NCBI GenBank assembly: GCA_011391125.1
Contig: JAABRE010000050.1
Location: forward strand, 1-36,876
DNA length: 36,876 bases
Source of the DNA: Synechococcales cyanobacterium S06
GTDB taxonomy: Bacteria > Cyanobacteriota > Cyanobacteriia > Cyanobacteriales > JAABRE01
Direction: 5' to 3'
Part shown: piece by piece, positions 26,049 through 34,002 of the stretch
Layout of the letters: every line of letters starts with the position of its first letter
Position numbering within the stretch: position 1 is the stretch's first letter
The notes under the pieces: model-generated
What the model saw: only the letters and a program-made list of their open reading frames with translations
Database searches by the model: none
What the model was told of the DNA's origin: nothing
Translations under genes and position numbers: made by a program

Positions 26049-27881
26049 ATGAACTGTCATCAAAGTGAAACTGCTGTCAACGGTGTCAAACCTAGGAAAC
26101 GGGTGGCCTTGTTGGGAATGCCCAACGCTGGTAAGTCCACACTTTTTAATCGCATTACCGGTGCATCTGCTTTTGTCGGCAATTGGCCGGGGATTACGGT
26201 GGATTTATTGCAGGCAAATGTCAATGTAAATGGCGAGGCGATCGAGTTTGTTGACTTGCCCGGAATTTATGATTTGAATGGCTTTTCTGAAGATGAAAAA
26301 GTAGTACAGCAGTTTCTCAACAAATTTGCGGTTAATTTTATAATAATTGTCTTAAATGCCACACAAATTGACCGTCAAATTCGCCTCGCTTTACAGATCA
26401 AAGCGCTAGGTTTTCCCGCAATTATTCTGTTAAATATGGCAGACGAAGCTAAACATTATGGGGTACAAATTGAGGTCGATGAATTATCTCAACGTTTAGC
26501 TATGCCTACTTTTTTAATGAGTGCTAAATATGGTAAAGGTTATGGGCGCGCTTATCAAGAAATTGTCCGTCAATTAACAACAGAAAAACCTTCTTTTCAA
26601 ATTAAGAACTTAAATGAACAACTATTAGAAAATGGATCAATTTTACCATTAGAAATTGAAGCTATTTTAGCAGGAATTGTGGTAATGCCTTCTAATTTTG
26701 CGAGAACTTTTACCGCTAAATTTGATAGTATTTTACTCCATCCTATTTTCGGACTACCGTTATTTTTCCTAGGAATGTTTTTAGTATTTCAATTAGTTTG
26801 GAATGTTGGTCTTCCTAGTATGGATTTAATGAGTTATATTACTACTTGGATACAAAATTTTATCCTTGAACCTATTTTAAAAGTTTTTCCTTTATTAATA
26901 CAAAATTTTGTGATTAATGGGATTTGGAATGGTTTAGCTACGGTGGCTTCTTTTGTCCCTTTAATTGTCTTATTTTTTATCGTGATGGCCATTTCAGAAG
27001 ATAGTGGTTATCTATCACGAGCAGCCTACCTAATGGACGCTTTAATGGGAAGTTTGGGCTTAGATGGCCGCAGTTTTGTGTTACAAATGATGGGTTTTGG
27101 TTGTAATGTTTCAGCTTTAATGGGAACAAGAATTATGCGCTCAAAAGCGTTAAGATTGCTAACTATGCTAACAATAACATTCTCCCTTTGTTCAGCTAGA
27201 TTGCAAGTTTTTATCTTTATAATTGCGGCCACTTTTCCAAATCAAAATGGTGCAACCGTTTTATTTTCTCTATATATATTAAGCTTTATTGCCGCATTAG
27301 GAGCAGCATTTATTTTAAAAGGCCAATTCCCCAATCAAGAACCATTTGTATTAGAATTACCACCCTATCGTTTTCCCACTTTAAAACAAGTAATAATGAG
27401 AGGATGGGGTGAAGTAATGCACTTTATCAAAAGAGCATCAGGATTTATTGTATTCGGTTGTGTAGCAGTTTGGTTTTTAACAAATTTACCATTGGGAGCG
27501 ACGGGATTAAACACTTTTGGAGGTCAATTGGGACAATTTTTAAGCCCAATTATGCAGCCAATTGGTATTGATCCTTATTTAACTTTATCCTTAGTTTTTG
27601 GCTTTATTGCCAAGGAAGTTGTGGTAGGAGCTTTACCTGTTATTTATGGGATGAATGCCGATAATTTGACTCAATATATCACCGATACAGTAACATGGAC
27701 ACAAGCTTATAGTTTTTGTATTTTCTGCTTATTATATACCCCTTGTTTAACTACTTTAGCAACTCTATTTAATGAATCAAAATCTTGGAAATATGCCGCA
27801 TTTTCGGTGGTATTTTCTGCCGTTTTTGCTTGGGTAATCAGTTTTATTTTTTACCAAGGAAGTTTGTTACTAAGTTTGTAA
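26049..27881 (+). CDS. feoB: Ferrous iron transporter FeoB
   Basis: A 610-residue inner-membrane Fe(II) transporter. The N-terminal G-domain shows G1 GMPNAGKST (23-31), FVGNWPGIT, G3 DLPGIYDL (69-76) and G4 NMAD (129-132). A helical spacer follows, then the membrane domain with two Gate regions: EDSGYLSRAAYLMDALMG, MMGFGCNVSALMGTR and GFIAKEVVVGALPVIYG. It is shorter than E. coli FeoB (773) but of normal length for cyanobacteria; the FeoC partner is absent. The downstream 190-base spacer holds an inverted repeat around AATTCTCC (about 27999-28022) and CCTAAT-type AT-rich DNA. Confidence 0.97.
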   Translation: MNCHQSETAVNGVKPRKRVALLGMPNAGKSTLFNRITGASAFVGNWPGITVDLLQANVNVNGEAIEFVDLPGIYDLNGFSEDEKVVQQFLNKFAVNFIIIVLNATQIDRQIRLALQIKALGFPAIILLNMADEAKHYGVQIEVDELSQRLAMPTFLMSAKYGKGYGRAYQEIVRQLTTEKPSFQIKNLNEQLLENGSILPLEIEAILAGIVVMPSNFARTFTAKFDSILLHPIFGLPLFFLGMFLVFQLVWNVGLPSMDLMSYITTWIQNFILEPILKVFPLLIQNFVINGIWNGLATVASFVPLIVLFFIVMAISEDSGYLSRAAYLMDALMGSLGLDGRSFVLQMMGFGCNVSALMGTRIMRSKALRLLTMLTITFSLCSARLQVFIFIIAATFPNQNGATVLFSLYILSFIAALGAAFILKGQFPNQEPFVLELPPYRFPTLKQVIMRGWGEVMHFIKRASGFIVFGCVAVWFLTNLPLGATGLNTFGGQLGQFLSPIMQPIGIDPYLTLSLVFGFIAKEVVVGALPVIYGMNADNLTQYITDTVTWTQAYSFCIFCLLYTPCLTTLATLFNESKSWKYAAFSVVFSAVFAWVISFIFYQGSLLLSL

Positions 27882-28070
27882 TTGGATATTACTTCTAAAT
27901 TAGCGATAAATCGCAACTACAAACTTTTAAAATGTAGAAAATAACACATAATATTAAGCTAAAATTAGTTATTATTCCCTCACTCGATCCCTCCTTGTAA
28001 TTCTCCCCTTAATAAGGAGAATTAGGATCAGAGAAGATTAATTTTATAGTGGAAAAAAACTAATTTAATT

Positions 28071-28814
28071 ATGTGTCGTTTATTAGGTTATTTAGGTCCG
28101 AAAATTGAACTTGACAAAATATTATTTAAACCCGAACATTCCTTAATTGTACAAAGTTATCAACCCAAAGAAATGACATCAGGATTATTAAATGCTGATG
28201 GATTTGGTATCGGTTGGTATCACCCAGAAAAGGAAAGCAACCCCTATACTTATCGCAATATTTTGCCCATTTGGAGTGACATAAATTTAATACAATTAAG
28301 TCGTTATATTGAGTCTAATTGTATCTTAGCTTATGTGAGAAGTGCCACCCCCGGATTAGCAGTTGACCTCAGCAATTGTCAACCTTTTACTAAGGGTAAT
28401 ATTATGTTTATTCATAATGGTTTTATCGCAAATTTTCGTAATACATTATATCGACCAATTCGCAATCTTTTAGACGATACCCATTATAAATTAATCCATG
28501 GAACAACGGATTCTGAACATATTTTCGCCTTAATAATGCAGTATTTTGATATTACTAATAATCTTAAGGAAGCTGTTAAGAAAACCCTGGAAAAATTAAC
28601 GGAATTAGCAACAGAATATCACACGGAATTTTCCGCAAATATTATCATTAGTGACGGTAAAAAATGGGTTGTTTCCCGTTATGCAACTAGAAAACCTGTC
28701 CCTAGTTTATATTATTTAAAAGATGATTTATTGTATCCTGATAGCATGATTGTTGCTTCTGAACCTTTATTCGAGGGAAATTGGCACAGTTTTGACGAAA
28801 ATATTGTGATTTAG
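28071..28814 (+). CDS. Class II glutamine amidotransferase (EgtC/YafJ-like)
   Basis: A 247-residue Ntn-hydrolase. The N-terminal Cys2 (after Met removal, MCRLLGYLG) is the expected nucleophile. Conserved blocks include the [16 protein letters not shown] loop, [21 protein letters not shown] and [10 protein letters not shown]. This resembles EgtC, which releases glutamate from the hercynyl-cysteine sulfoxide intermediate in ergothioneine synthesis, and the YafJ group of unknown substrate. No egtB or egtD is in this window, so the specific role stays open. It is convergent with the second STAND gene, separated by a perfect hairpin. Confidence 0.85.
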   Translation: MCRLLGYLGPKIELDKILFKPEHSLIVQSYQPKEMTSGLLNADGFGIGWYHPEKESNPYTYRNILPIWSDINLIQLSRYIESNCILAYVRSATPGLAVDLSNCQPFTKGNIMFIHNGFIANFRNTLYRPIRNLLDDTHYKLIHGTTDSEHIFALIMQYFDITNNLKEAVKKTLEKLTELATEYHTEFSANIIISDGKKWVVSRYATRKPVPSLYYLKDDLLYPDSMIVASEPLFEGNWHSFDENIVI

Positions 28815-28834
28815 AAATTGGGATGAAGAATGGA

Positions 28835-28859
28835 ATTGCTAAACAAATTGTTTAGCAAT
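28835..28859. terminator. Bidirectional hairpin between two convergent genes
   Basis: ATTGCTAAACAA, one A, then TTGTTTAGCAAT: perfect 12-bp arms. It sits between the stops of the amidotransferase (28814) and the STAND gene (28861, minus strand), where a bidirectional terminator is expected. Confidence 0.6.
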
Positions 28860-28860
28860 C

Positions 28861-30180
28861 CTAAATATTTAAAAAATTGATCACATATTCCTTAAATACA
28901 GGAATAACATCAAAATTGCCGTTTATTTGTGTTAATAAATACCGTGATTTTAGGGATTTTAAACTATTAATTAACTCTAAAGATGACAGGTTTAAATATG
29001 AGCTTAATTCTTCCCTTGAAACGGGTTTATTTAACTTATTTATAGCGCAAATTACCTCTTTTTCTTGGGGTGATAAACGATTATATAGGAGTGTGAGCAT
29101 CCTGCTCACTTCTTGAGATATAATTAGCTGATTTTCTGCTAAAAAGTTACTAACTTTACCATCATAAAACTCCTTAATTAAAACAGCAATATCTTGTAAA
29201 TAAACGGGGTTTCCTTGATATAAATTAACTAAATTTAACCAGCATTCTTCTTCTTTTAAACCCATATTTATGAGTATTTCAGTATTATTTAAACCAGATA
29301 ATTCTAAACATTTTACAGGGTATAATTCCTTGTCTAAAGAATTCATTTCGGTGCATTTTTCCTGACTAATTAAAATTAAACTACTTTGATGTTCAATTTC
29401 GGTCATCATTTTGAAGAAGTTTTGATATTCGCAAAATTCTGGTTTAAATTGTCCCGCAAATTCTCCACTTATAAATAATTCCTCCACATTATCAAAGATA
29501 ATTAAACATTTTTTATCCTTTAAAATATCAAAAAACTTACAGACATCCGATTTCTTTAAGAAATCGGATGTCTTAATATTTAAAACCTCATTAATAACCT
29601 CATCTAAACCAGATGAAAACCTGAGATTTTTCCAAATAACAACCTCAAATTGCCCTAAATTTAAGTCGATAAACCTTTTGACTAAATAACTTTTCCCCAT
29701 TCCACTTAATCCTAAGACGGAAATTAACCTAATTTGATTACATATCCAGTTATTTAAAATATTAAATTCCCCTTCCCTAGCACAACATTTAATAATTTCA
29801 GGTGCTAAAGTTAAATTTTGATAACATTGATTAATAAAATTTTTGTTTTTATTTTGAGAAAAATCTTGACTATTATTAGGACAGTGACTAATATTACCAT
29901 TAACAATATTAATAAGTTGAGAATTAACACTTCTTTCTATAGTCCAAGAAAAATTATGTTTATTAATATCTTCTTTTAAATGTTTAGATAAAATTTTATA
30001 TAACTTTCGACTTAAATCGCCAATATAACCTTCATCATAATCTTTATGTTCAGCAATTTCCTTATAACTTTCACCATTCAATAAACCTTGAACAATATTT
30101 TTCTGCAAGTCGTTTAAATGTTCATTGGTCTCCGTAAAAACTAAGGTATCGACAAATTGTAAAAATTTATTAACAGTCAT
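28861..30180 (-). CDS. STAND (NB-ARC type) NTPase with N-terminal VMAP-type HTH, paralogue 2
   Basis: A 439-residue protein built like the one at 4126-5478: N-terminal HTH-like domain (VNKFLQFVDTLVFTETNEHLNDLQ), linker, NB-ARC with Walker A LGLSGMGKSYLVKRF, Walker B KKCLIIFDNVEELF, and winged-helix segment LSPQEKEVICAIN. The ATPase and C-terminal parts are close to identical in places, while the linker has diverged. It also lacks a C-terminal repeat sensor. A dispersed palindromic repeat is embedded in its coding sequence at 29541-29573. The gene diverges from the graspetide locus with 221 bases between the starts; a functional link is possible but not shown. Confidence 0.85.
   Translation of the reverse strand: MTVNKFLQFVDTLVFTETNEHLNDLQKNIVQGLLNGESYKEIAEHKDYDEGYIGDLSRKLYKILSKHLKEDINKHNFSWTIERSVNSQLINIVNGNISHCPNNSQDFSQNKNKNFINQCYQNLTLAPEIIKCCAREGEFNILNNWICNQIRLISVLGLSGMGKSYLVKRFIDLNLGQFEVVIWKNLRFSSGLDEVINEVLNIKTSDFLKKSDVCKFFDILKDKKCLIIFDNVEELFISGEFAGQFKPEFCEYQNFFKMMTEIEHQSSLILISQEKCTEMNSLDKELYPVKCLELSGLNNTEILINMGLKEEECWLNLVNLYQGNPVYLQDIAVLIKEFYDGKVSNFLAENQLIISQEVSRMLTLLYNRLSPQEKEVICAINKLNKPVSREELSSYLNLSSLELINSLKSLKSRYLLTQINGNFDVIPVFKEYVINFLNI
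29541..29573. repeat. 33-bp palindromic repeat inside the STAND gene
   Basis: AGACATCCGATTTCTT (29541-29556) and AAGAAATCGGATGTCT (29558-29573) are perfect 16-bp arms around one T. In the minus-strand reading frame it encodes KTSDFLKKSDV. The paralogue at 4126-5478 has unrelated sequence here, so it looks like an in-frame insertion of a mobile palindrome into a coding region. Confidence 0.8.
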
Positions 30181-30401
30181 AAAACTTAGATATTATAAAG
30201 GTTTTGGTTATTATAGCTTAATTGGAAAAGGAAAAAATCAGGTATTTTCAGGTTTTTTCTTCATAAATTTTAACAAAGATCAAGTTTTTTCAGGGTTTTT
30301 TAAGGTTGCTATGTCAAAACAATAATTATAGGATTAAAGAGGATTTTAACCAAGTATTCATAATTGGTAAATCCTCAAATAATAAGAATAGGAGAAGTTA
30401 C

Positions 30402-30647
30402 ATGACAATACAAACATTAGAAAAACCGGCTAATTCTGTTCCTTTTACTCTCTGTTTCCTCGAAGAAGTACCCCAAGAGATGTATGATCAAGCGATTACA
30501 GAGTCTGAATTATTAAAATCCTCCTATAATCCTGAAACTAAAACTTCCAATATTCCCGTATATGCAGGTACGACACTCACATATCGCACTACTGGAAGTA
30601 TCCCGCTCGTAAAACCATACGAAGATTCTGAGCAAGATGACACCTAA
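30402..30647 (+). CDS. Putative graspetide precursor peptide A
   Basis: An 81-residue peptide. ATG 30402 is chosen because GGAG lies 7 bases upstream; a longer frame from 30306 has no support. The leader (about 1-50) carries VPFTLCFLEE, which resembles the PFFARFL leader helix of microviridin precursors recognised by ATP-grasp ligases, then EMYDQAITESELLKSSYNPE. The core (about 51-81) reads IPVYAGTTLTYRTTGSIP, then LVKPYEDSEQDDT. It is rich in Thr/Ser (57, 58, 60, 63, 64, 66), Lys71 and acidic residues (74, 75, 77, 79, 80), the chemistry needed for ester or amide macrocycles. It lacks the KYPSD motif. The YxGT segment parallels microviridin YGGTFKY. Peptide B downstream shares the leader almost exactly. 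Confidence 0.8.
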   Translation: MTIQTLEKPANSVPFTLCFLEEVPQEMYDQAITESELLKSSYNPETKTSNIPVYAGTTLTYRTTGSIPLVKPYEDSEQDDT

Positions 30648-30845
30648 AAGTGGTGATACTTACGTCAAGAATTAATCAGTTTCAGTCTTATTTTTAAGCT
30701 GTGATGCAATTAATTAAATATCGTTTTTATTAGAATAAATTACATTTTAACATCTGATTTATTCTAAGGTGTATCACATTTTTAAGGTAAATAAAACCCT
30801 ACTTTATTTTTGTGACGCACCTTACACTATTTATTCTTATCTAAC

Positions 30846-31814
30846 ATGATTTTAATTTTCACTAATAAACAAGATGTTCATGCCGATGAAGTTATCAGAA
30901 AATTACAGGAAAAAAATCAGTCTGTTTTTAGATTAAATTCTGAAGATTTACTACTAAAATACCAAACTAATTTTTACATAAATGAAAAAGGGTTTTGGGA
31001 TGGAGAAATTACCGATGAACTTGGCAGAATTTTAAATTTAAAAACCTTAAAAGTCGCTTGGTTAAGAAAACCAGAGTTTACCTTTTTTTCTGATCGAAAA
31101 GCTGAATCTGAATCCGAACAATTTATCGCTTCCGAAATAAATGCTCTCATTAATATCCTCTATTCTTTGCCTAACATAAAATGGATTAATGATCCATTTA
31201 TAGGTAATAGAGCTAAGGTAAAATTTCAGCAACTTTTATTTGCTAATCAACGGGGAATTAAAACTCCTAAAACCCTTATCACTAGAGATCCAGAAAAGGC
31301 AAAAGCGTTTTTTCTCGAATGTGGAGAAGAAGTTTTAATTAAAACTATTTACACAGGAAATGTAATGATAAATGGTCTGAGCCATGGGATTCCTTCCCGA
31401 AAAATTGGCAAAAATGATTTTTATAAATATTATAAAAACATTGCTTTAGCTCCTACCCAATTGCAAGAATATGTGGAAAAAGCTTTTGAATTAAGGGTGA
31501 CAATTATTGGAGAAAAAGTATTTGCTGTCAAAATCGATTCTCAATTAAATGAAGAAACAAAAATTGATTGGCGTTTACATACTAAAATGAATCCCCATTC
31601 GGTTTTTCAACTCTCTTTAAATATCGAAAAATTTTGTCTTGATTTTATCAAAGAGCAAAACCTTTTATACGGAGCAATGGATTTTATTGTTACTCCTGAA
31701 AATGAATACGTTTTCCTTGAAAATAATCCCTTTGGTCAATATCTTTGGTTAGAAATAGAAACGGGTATTCCCCTCACAGAAGAAATGAGTAATTTACTTA
31801 TAAGTTACTCATAA
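30846..31814 (+). CDS. ATP-grasp ligase of the MvdC/MvdD type (graspetide macrocyclase)
   Basis: A 322-residue ATP-grasp enzyme, the length of microviridin ligases. Family marks: an N-terminal pre-ATP-grasp domain (MILIFTNKQDVHADEVIRKL), WLRKP (72-76), LIK with ATP-binding K166, LQEYVEK (206-212), LRVTIIG, VFAVKID with K229 and D231, DWR (241-243), and the metal-binding end GAMDF (D279) ... FLENNP (E292, N294), GQYLWLE. Such enzymes activate Asp/Glu side chains with ATP and join them to Ser/Thr or Lys of a precursor core. There is one ligase here, whereas microviridin loci have two. It sits between two matching precursor genes, which strongly supports the assignment. No transporter-peptidase is next to it. 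Confidence 0.88.
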   Translation: MILIFTNKQDVHADEVIRKLQEKNQSVFRLNSEDLLLKYQTNFYINEKGFWDGEITDELGRILNLKTLKVAWLRKPEFTFFSDRKAESESEQFIASEINALINILYSLPNIKWINDPFIGNRAKVKFQQLLFANQRGIKTPKTLITRDPEKAKAFFLECGEEVLIKTIYTGNVMINGLSHGIPSRKIGKNDFYKYYKNIALAPTQLQEYVEKAFELRVTIIGEKVFAVKIDSQLNEETKIDWRLHTKMNPHSVFQLSLNIEKFCLDFIKEQNLLYGAMDFIVTPENEYVFLENNPFGQYLWLEIETGIPLTEEMSNLLISYS

Positions 31815-31919
31815 AATCAGGTGAATAAATATTAATTTTAACTGTAATTTAAGCCTCAAATTAGGTATTTTTTCACTTGATTAAGCACATTTTTAATTAT
31901 TAACAAAAAAGAGGTAATT

Positions 31920-32315
31920 ATGGCAAAAAAAACTAATTTTTCAATCAACTGGAATAGGGTTATGTGGAAGGAGACTCTATGGCTAAATTTTATGCGCGCT
32001 GTTTGTGTTAGTCCAATAATGACTATATTTTTGGCATCAAGTAATAGTGGTAGTAATAGTGATAGTTGGATATTCGGACTTATTTGGCCAATATATTATT
32101 TTATAGCTGTGCCAATACTTTTATTATTCCGTTCTTTGGTATATTGGACTGGGGGACCTTTAGCACCTCTTGTATGGATACCCGTATGTTTAATAATGAT
32201 TTCTGGGGGAGACCCGATTGTTTTTCTGATTAGCAAAATAAAACCCCAGTTAGTTCCCATTCAAGACTTTAAATTTATTAACTTTGAGATATTTATTTTT
32301 GTTGAAAAACCATAA
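31920..32315 (+). CDS. Small membrane protein within the graspetide locus
   Basis: A 131-residue protein with a good AGAGG ribosome binding site. It has three likely transmembrane helices (about 25-40, 52-72, 78-98): FMRAVCVSPIMTIFLAS, WPIYYFIAVPILLLFRSLVYW and APLVWIPVCLIMIS. A soluble tail follows (PQLVPIQDFKFINFEIFIF). A Gly/Ser-rich loop (SSNSGSNSDS) joins the first two helices. I do not recognise the family. Its location between the ligase and precursor B suggests export, immunity or membrane tethering of the peptide product, which is inference only. Confidence 0.65.
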   Translation: MAKKTNFSINWNRVMWKETLWLNFMRAVCVSPIMTIFLASSNSGSNSDSWIFGLIWPIYYFIAVPILLLFRSLVYWTGGPLAPLVWIPVCLIMISGGDPIVFLISKIKPQLVPIQDFKFINFEIFIFVEKP

Positions 32316-32501
32316 AATATGGGAAATGGGCAAGAAGAAATGATGGATTCGGATTATTAAGGGAATAGCCAAAAAATAATCCAATAATCATTCAGATTTG
32401 CCATCAACCGCCTTGCAATAAATTGACAAGGCTTATAGCTTAAATCTGCTAAAGCGATTAATCATTAAATAAATAAAATTAACACTAAAAATAGAAATCC
32501 C

Positions 32502-32747
32502 ATGATTATCAAAACAGTTGAAAAATCTAGTAATTTTGTTCCTTTTACTCTCTGTTTCCTTGAAGAAGTACCCCAAGAGATGTATGATCAAGCGATTACT
32601 GAGTCTGAATTATTAAAATCCTCCTATAACCCTGAAACTCAAACTTCCAATATTCCTCTCTATGCTGGAACATCATTAACATATGGGGACACTTATACCC
32701 CTCCCTTTCCTTTTAGTAAAGACGATGCAGTGCAAAACGACACATAA
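32502..32747 (+). CDS. Putative graspetide precursor peptide B
   Basis: An 81-residue peptide, the same length as precursor A. The leader is practically identical (VPFTLCFLEEVPQEMYDQAI ... LKSSYNPET), with about four base differences across some 120 bases. The core is IPLYAGTSLTYGDTYTPP, then FPFSKDDAVQNDT. Kept between A and B are YAGT, T60, Y61, T64, D75, Q78, D80 and the terminal T81; the rest is different, with Pro/Phe residues replacing the TGSIPLV stretch of A. The ATG is in good context but has no clear Shine-Dalgarno, unlike A, so expression may be lower or driven separately. It is expected to be a second substrate of the same ATP-grasp ligase. Confidence 0.78.
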   Translation: MIIKTVEKSSNFVPFTLCFLEEVPQEMYDQAITESELLKSSYNPETQTSNIPLYAGTSLTYGDTYTPPFPFSKDDAVQNDT

Positions 32748-32970
32748 TTACAGTATTTGTTTTTGATAGATTCTGAATTATCCTCTTGGGAATCTTATGG
32801 AGTCAAAATTTCTAATTTGTCTCATAATAATAATTGACAATAAAATATGAGTCAATAGCAATTAGGAAAAAAAGTTAAACCCATTACAGGCATATCTAAT
32901 TTTATAGATAATTCTTAATTGTATGACCTGAATAATAACAAAATAAGTTGTTAATAAATTATGTCCAATA

Positions 32971-34002
32971 ATGATAATTTCTGGCAAAAATTGTTATCTT
33001 TATTTGCAAATTCTCCAGCAAAAAACGGTAAGTTTATATCGTAATATTTTTTGGGGTTCTTCTCAATGGTTACAATACGGTGAAAAATTGAGTAATTTAG
33101 GTGATATTCAAGGAGCTTTTTTTGCTTGTGATCAAGCTCTGAAAAAGGATTCTCAAAATTATTCTGCTTGGTGTAAGAAGGGTTATTTGTTTTATCAACA
33201 GCAAGAATATGATCAGACCCTCATTAATTTTAATCAGGCTTTAAAAATTGAACCTAGTTTATATCAAATTAATCATGAAAAAGCCAAGATTTTAACTTAT
33301 CTTAAGCGTTTTGATGAGGCGATTTCTTGTTATGAACAAGCTCTTAAGTTTAAACCAGAATTAGATATTCTCTGGATTGAAAAAGCTGATCTTTTCATTA
33401 TTACACAACAATTTAAAACGGCTTTTAATTGTTATCAGGAAGCCCAAAAATTAAACTCAAATAATCCTCAACTTCAGCAAAAAATTGATTCGGTTTTGCG
33501 TCAATTGCAACTTTCGGCGGATCAATTTTTTAATCAAGGTAATGGTCTTTTTGAAAGCGGTAATTTTAGGGAAGCTCTTGTCAAATACAATCAGGCGATC
33601 GCCCATCGAGAAGATTTTGTTGATGCTTGGTATCAAAAGGGCAATTGTCTGGCTAAACTTAATTCCTTTGATGAGGCGATCGCCACCTATAACCAAACTT
33701 TGAAATTGAAACCTAATTCCAGTCTCCCTTGGGTGGGTAAAGGGGATGTTTTCGCCAGTGGGAATCGCTTTCAGGAAGCTCTCGACTGCTATGAGAAGGC
33801 TTTGAGTTTCAATTCAGGGGATCAAGAAACTTCCCTCAAACGCGATCGCATGATCGAAGAATTGCAAAAACTGGAAACCGAAGGCGAAACTTTACTTCAA
33901 CAAGCGATTAATTTAACCAATTCACAACAATATCATGAGGCAATGAAAATTTATGATCAGGCTCTCGAACTTATCAGCAAGAATCTGGTTTCAGCGTGCT
34001 AA
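32971..34002 (+). pseudogene. TPR protein, N-terminal portion of a gene with two frame breaks
   Basis: The frame encodes 343 residues with about seven tetratricopeptide repeats (WLQYGEKLSNLGDIQGAFF..., WYQKGNCLAKLNSFDEAIA..., WVGKGDVFASGNRFQEALD...). Its natural start is probably ATG 32961 in another frame (MSNNDNFWQKLLSLFANS PAK), which runs into an A6 tract at 33020-33025; with five A's it continues in frame as TVSLYRNIFWGSSQW. The 3' end is also broken: at about 33980 the frame departs from the repeat pattern and stops, while the +1 frame continues as SARIWFQRAKTLEAIA into the next ORF. TPR arrays mediate protein-protein contacts. Both breaks fit one extra base each, so sequencing error and real decay are both possible. 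Confidence 0.7.

Noticed and set aside
28071-28814. Amidotransferase as part of an ergothioneine cluster or of the graspetide locus
   Set aside because: No egtB/egtD nearby; it is separated from the peptide genes by a convergent STAND gene and a terminator.
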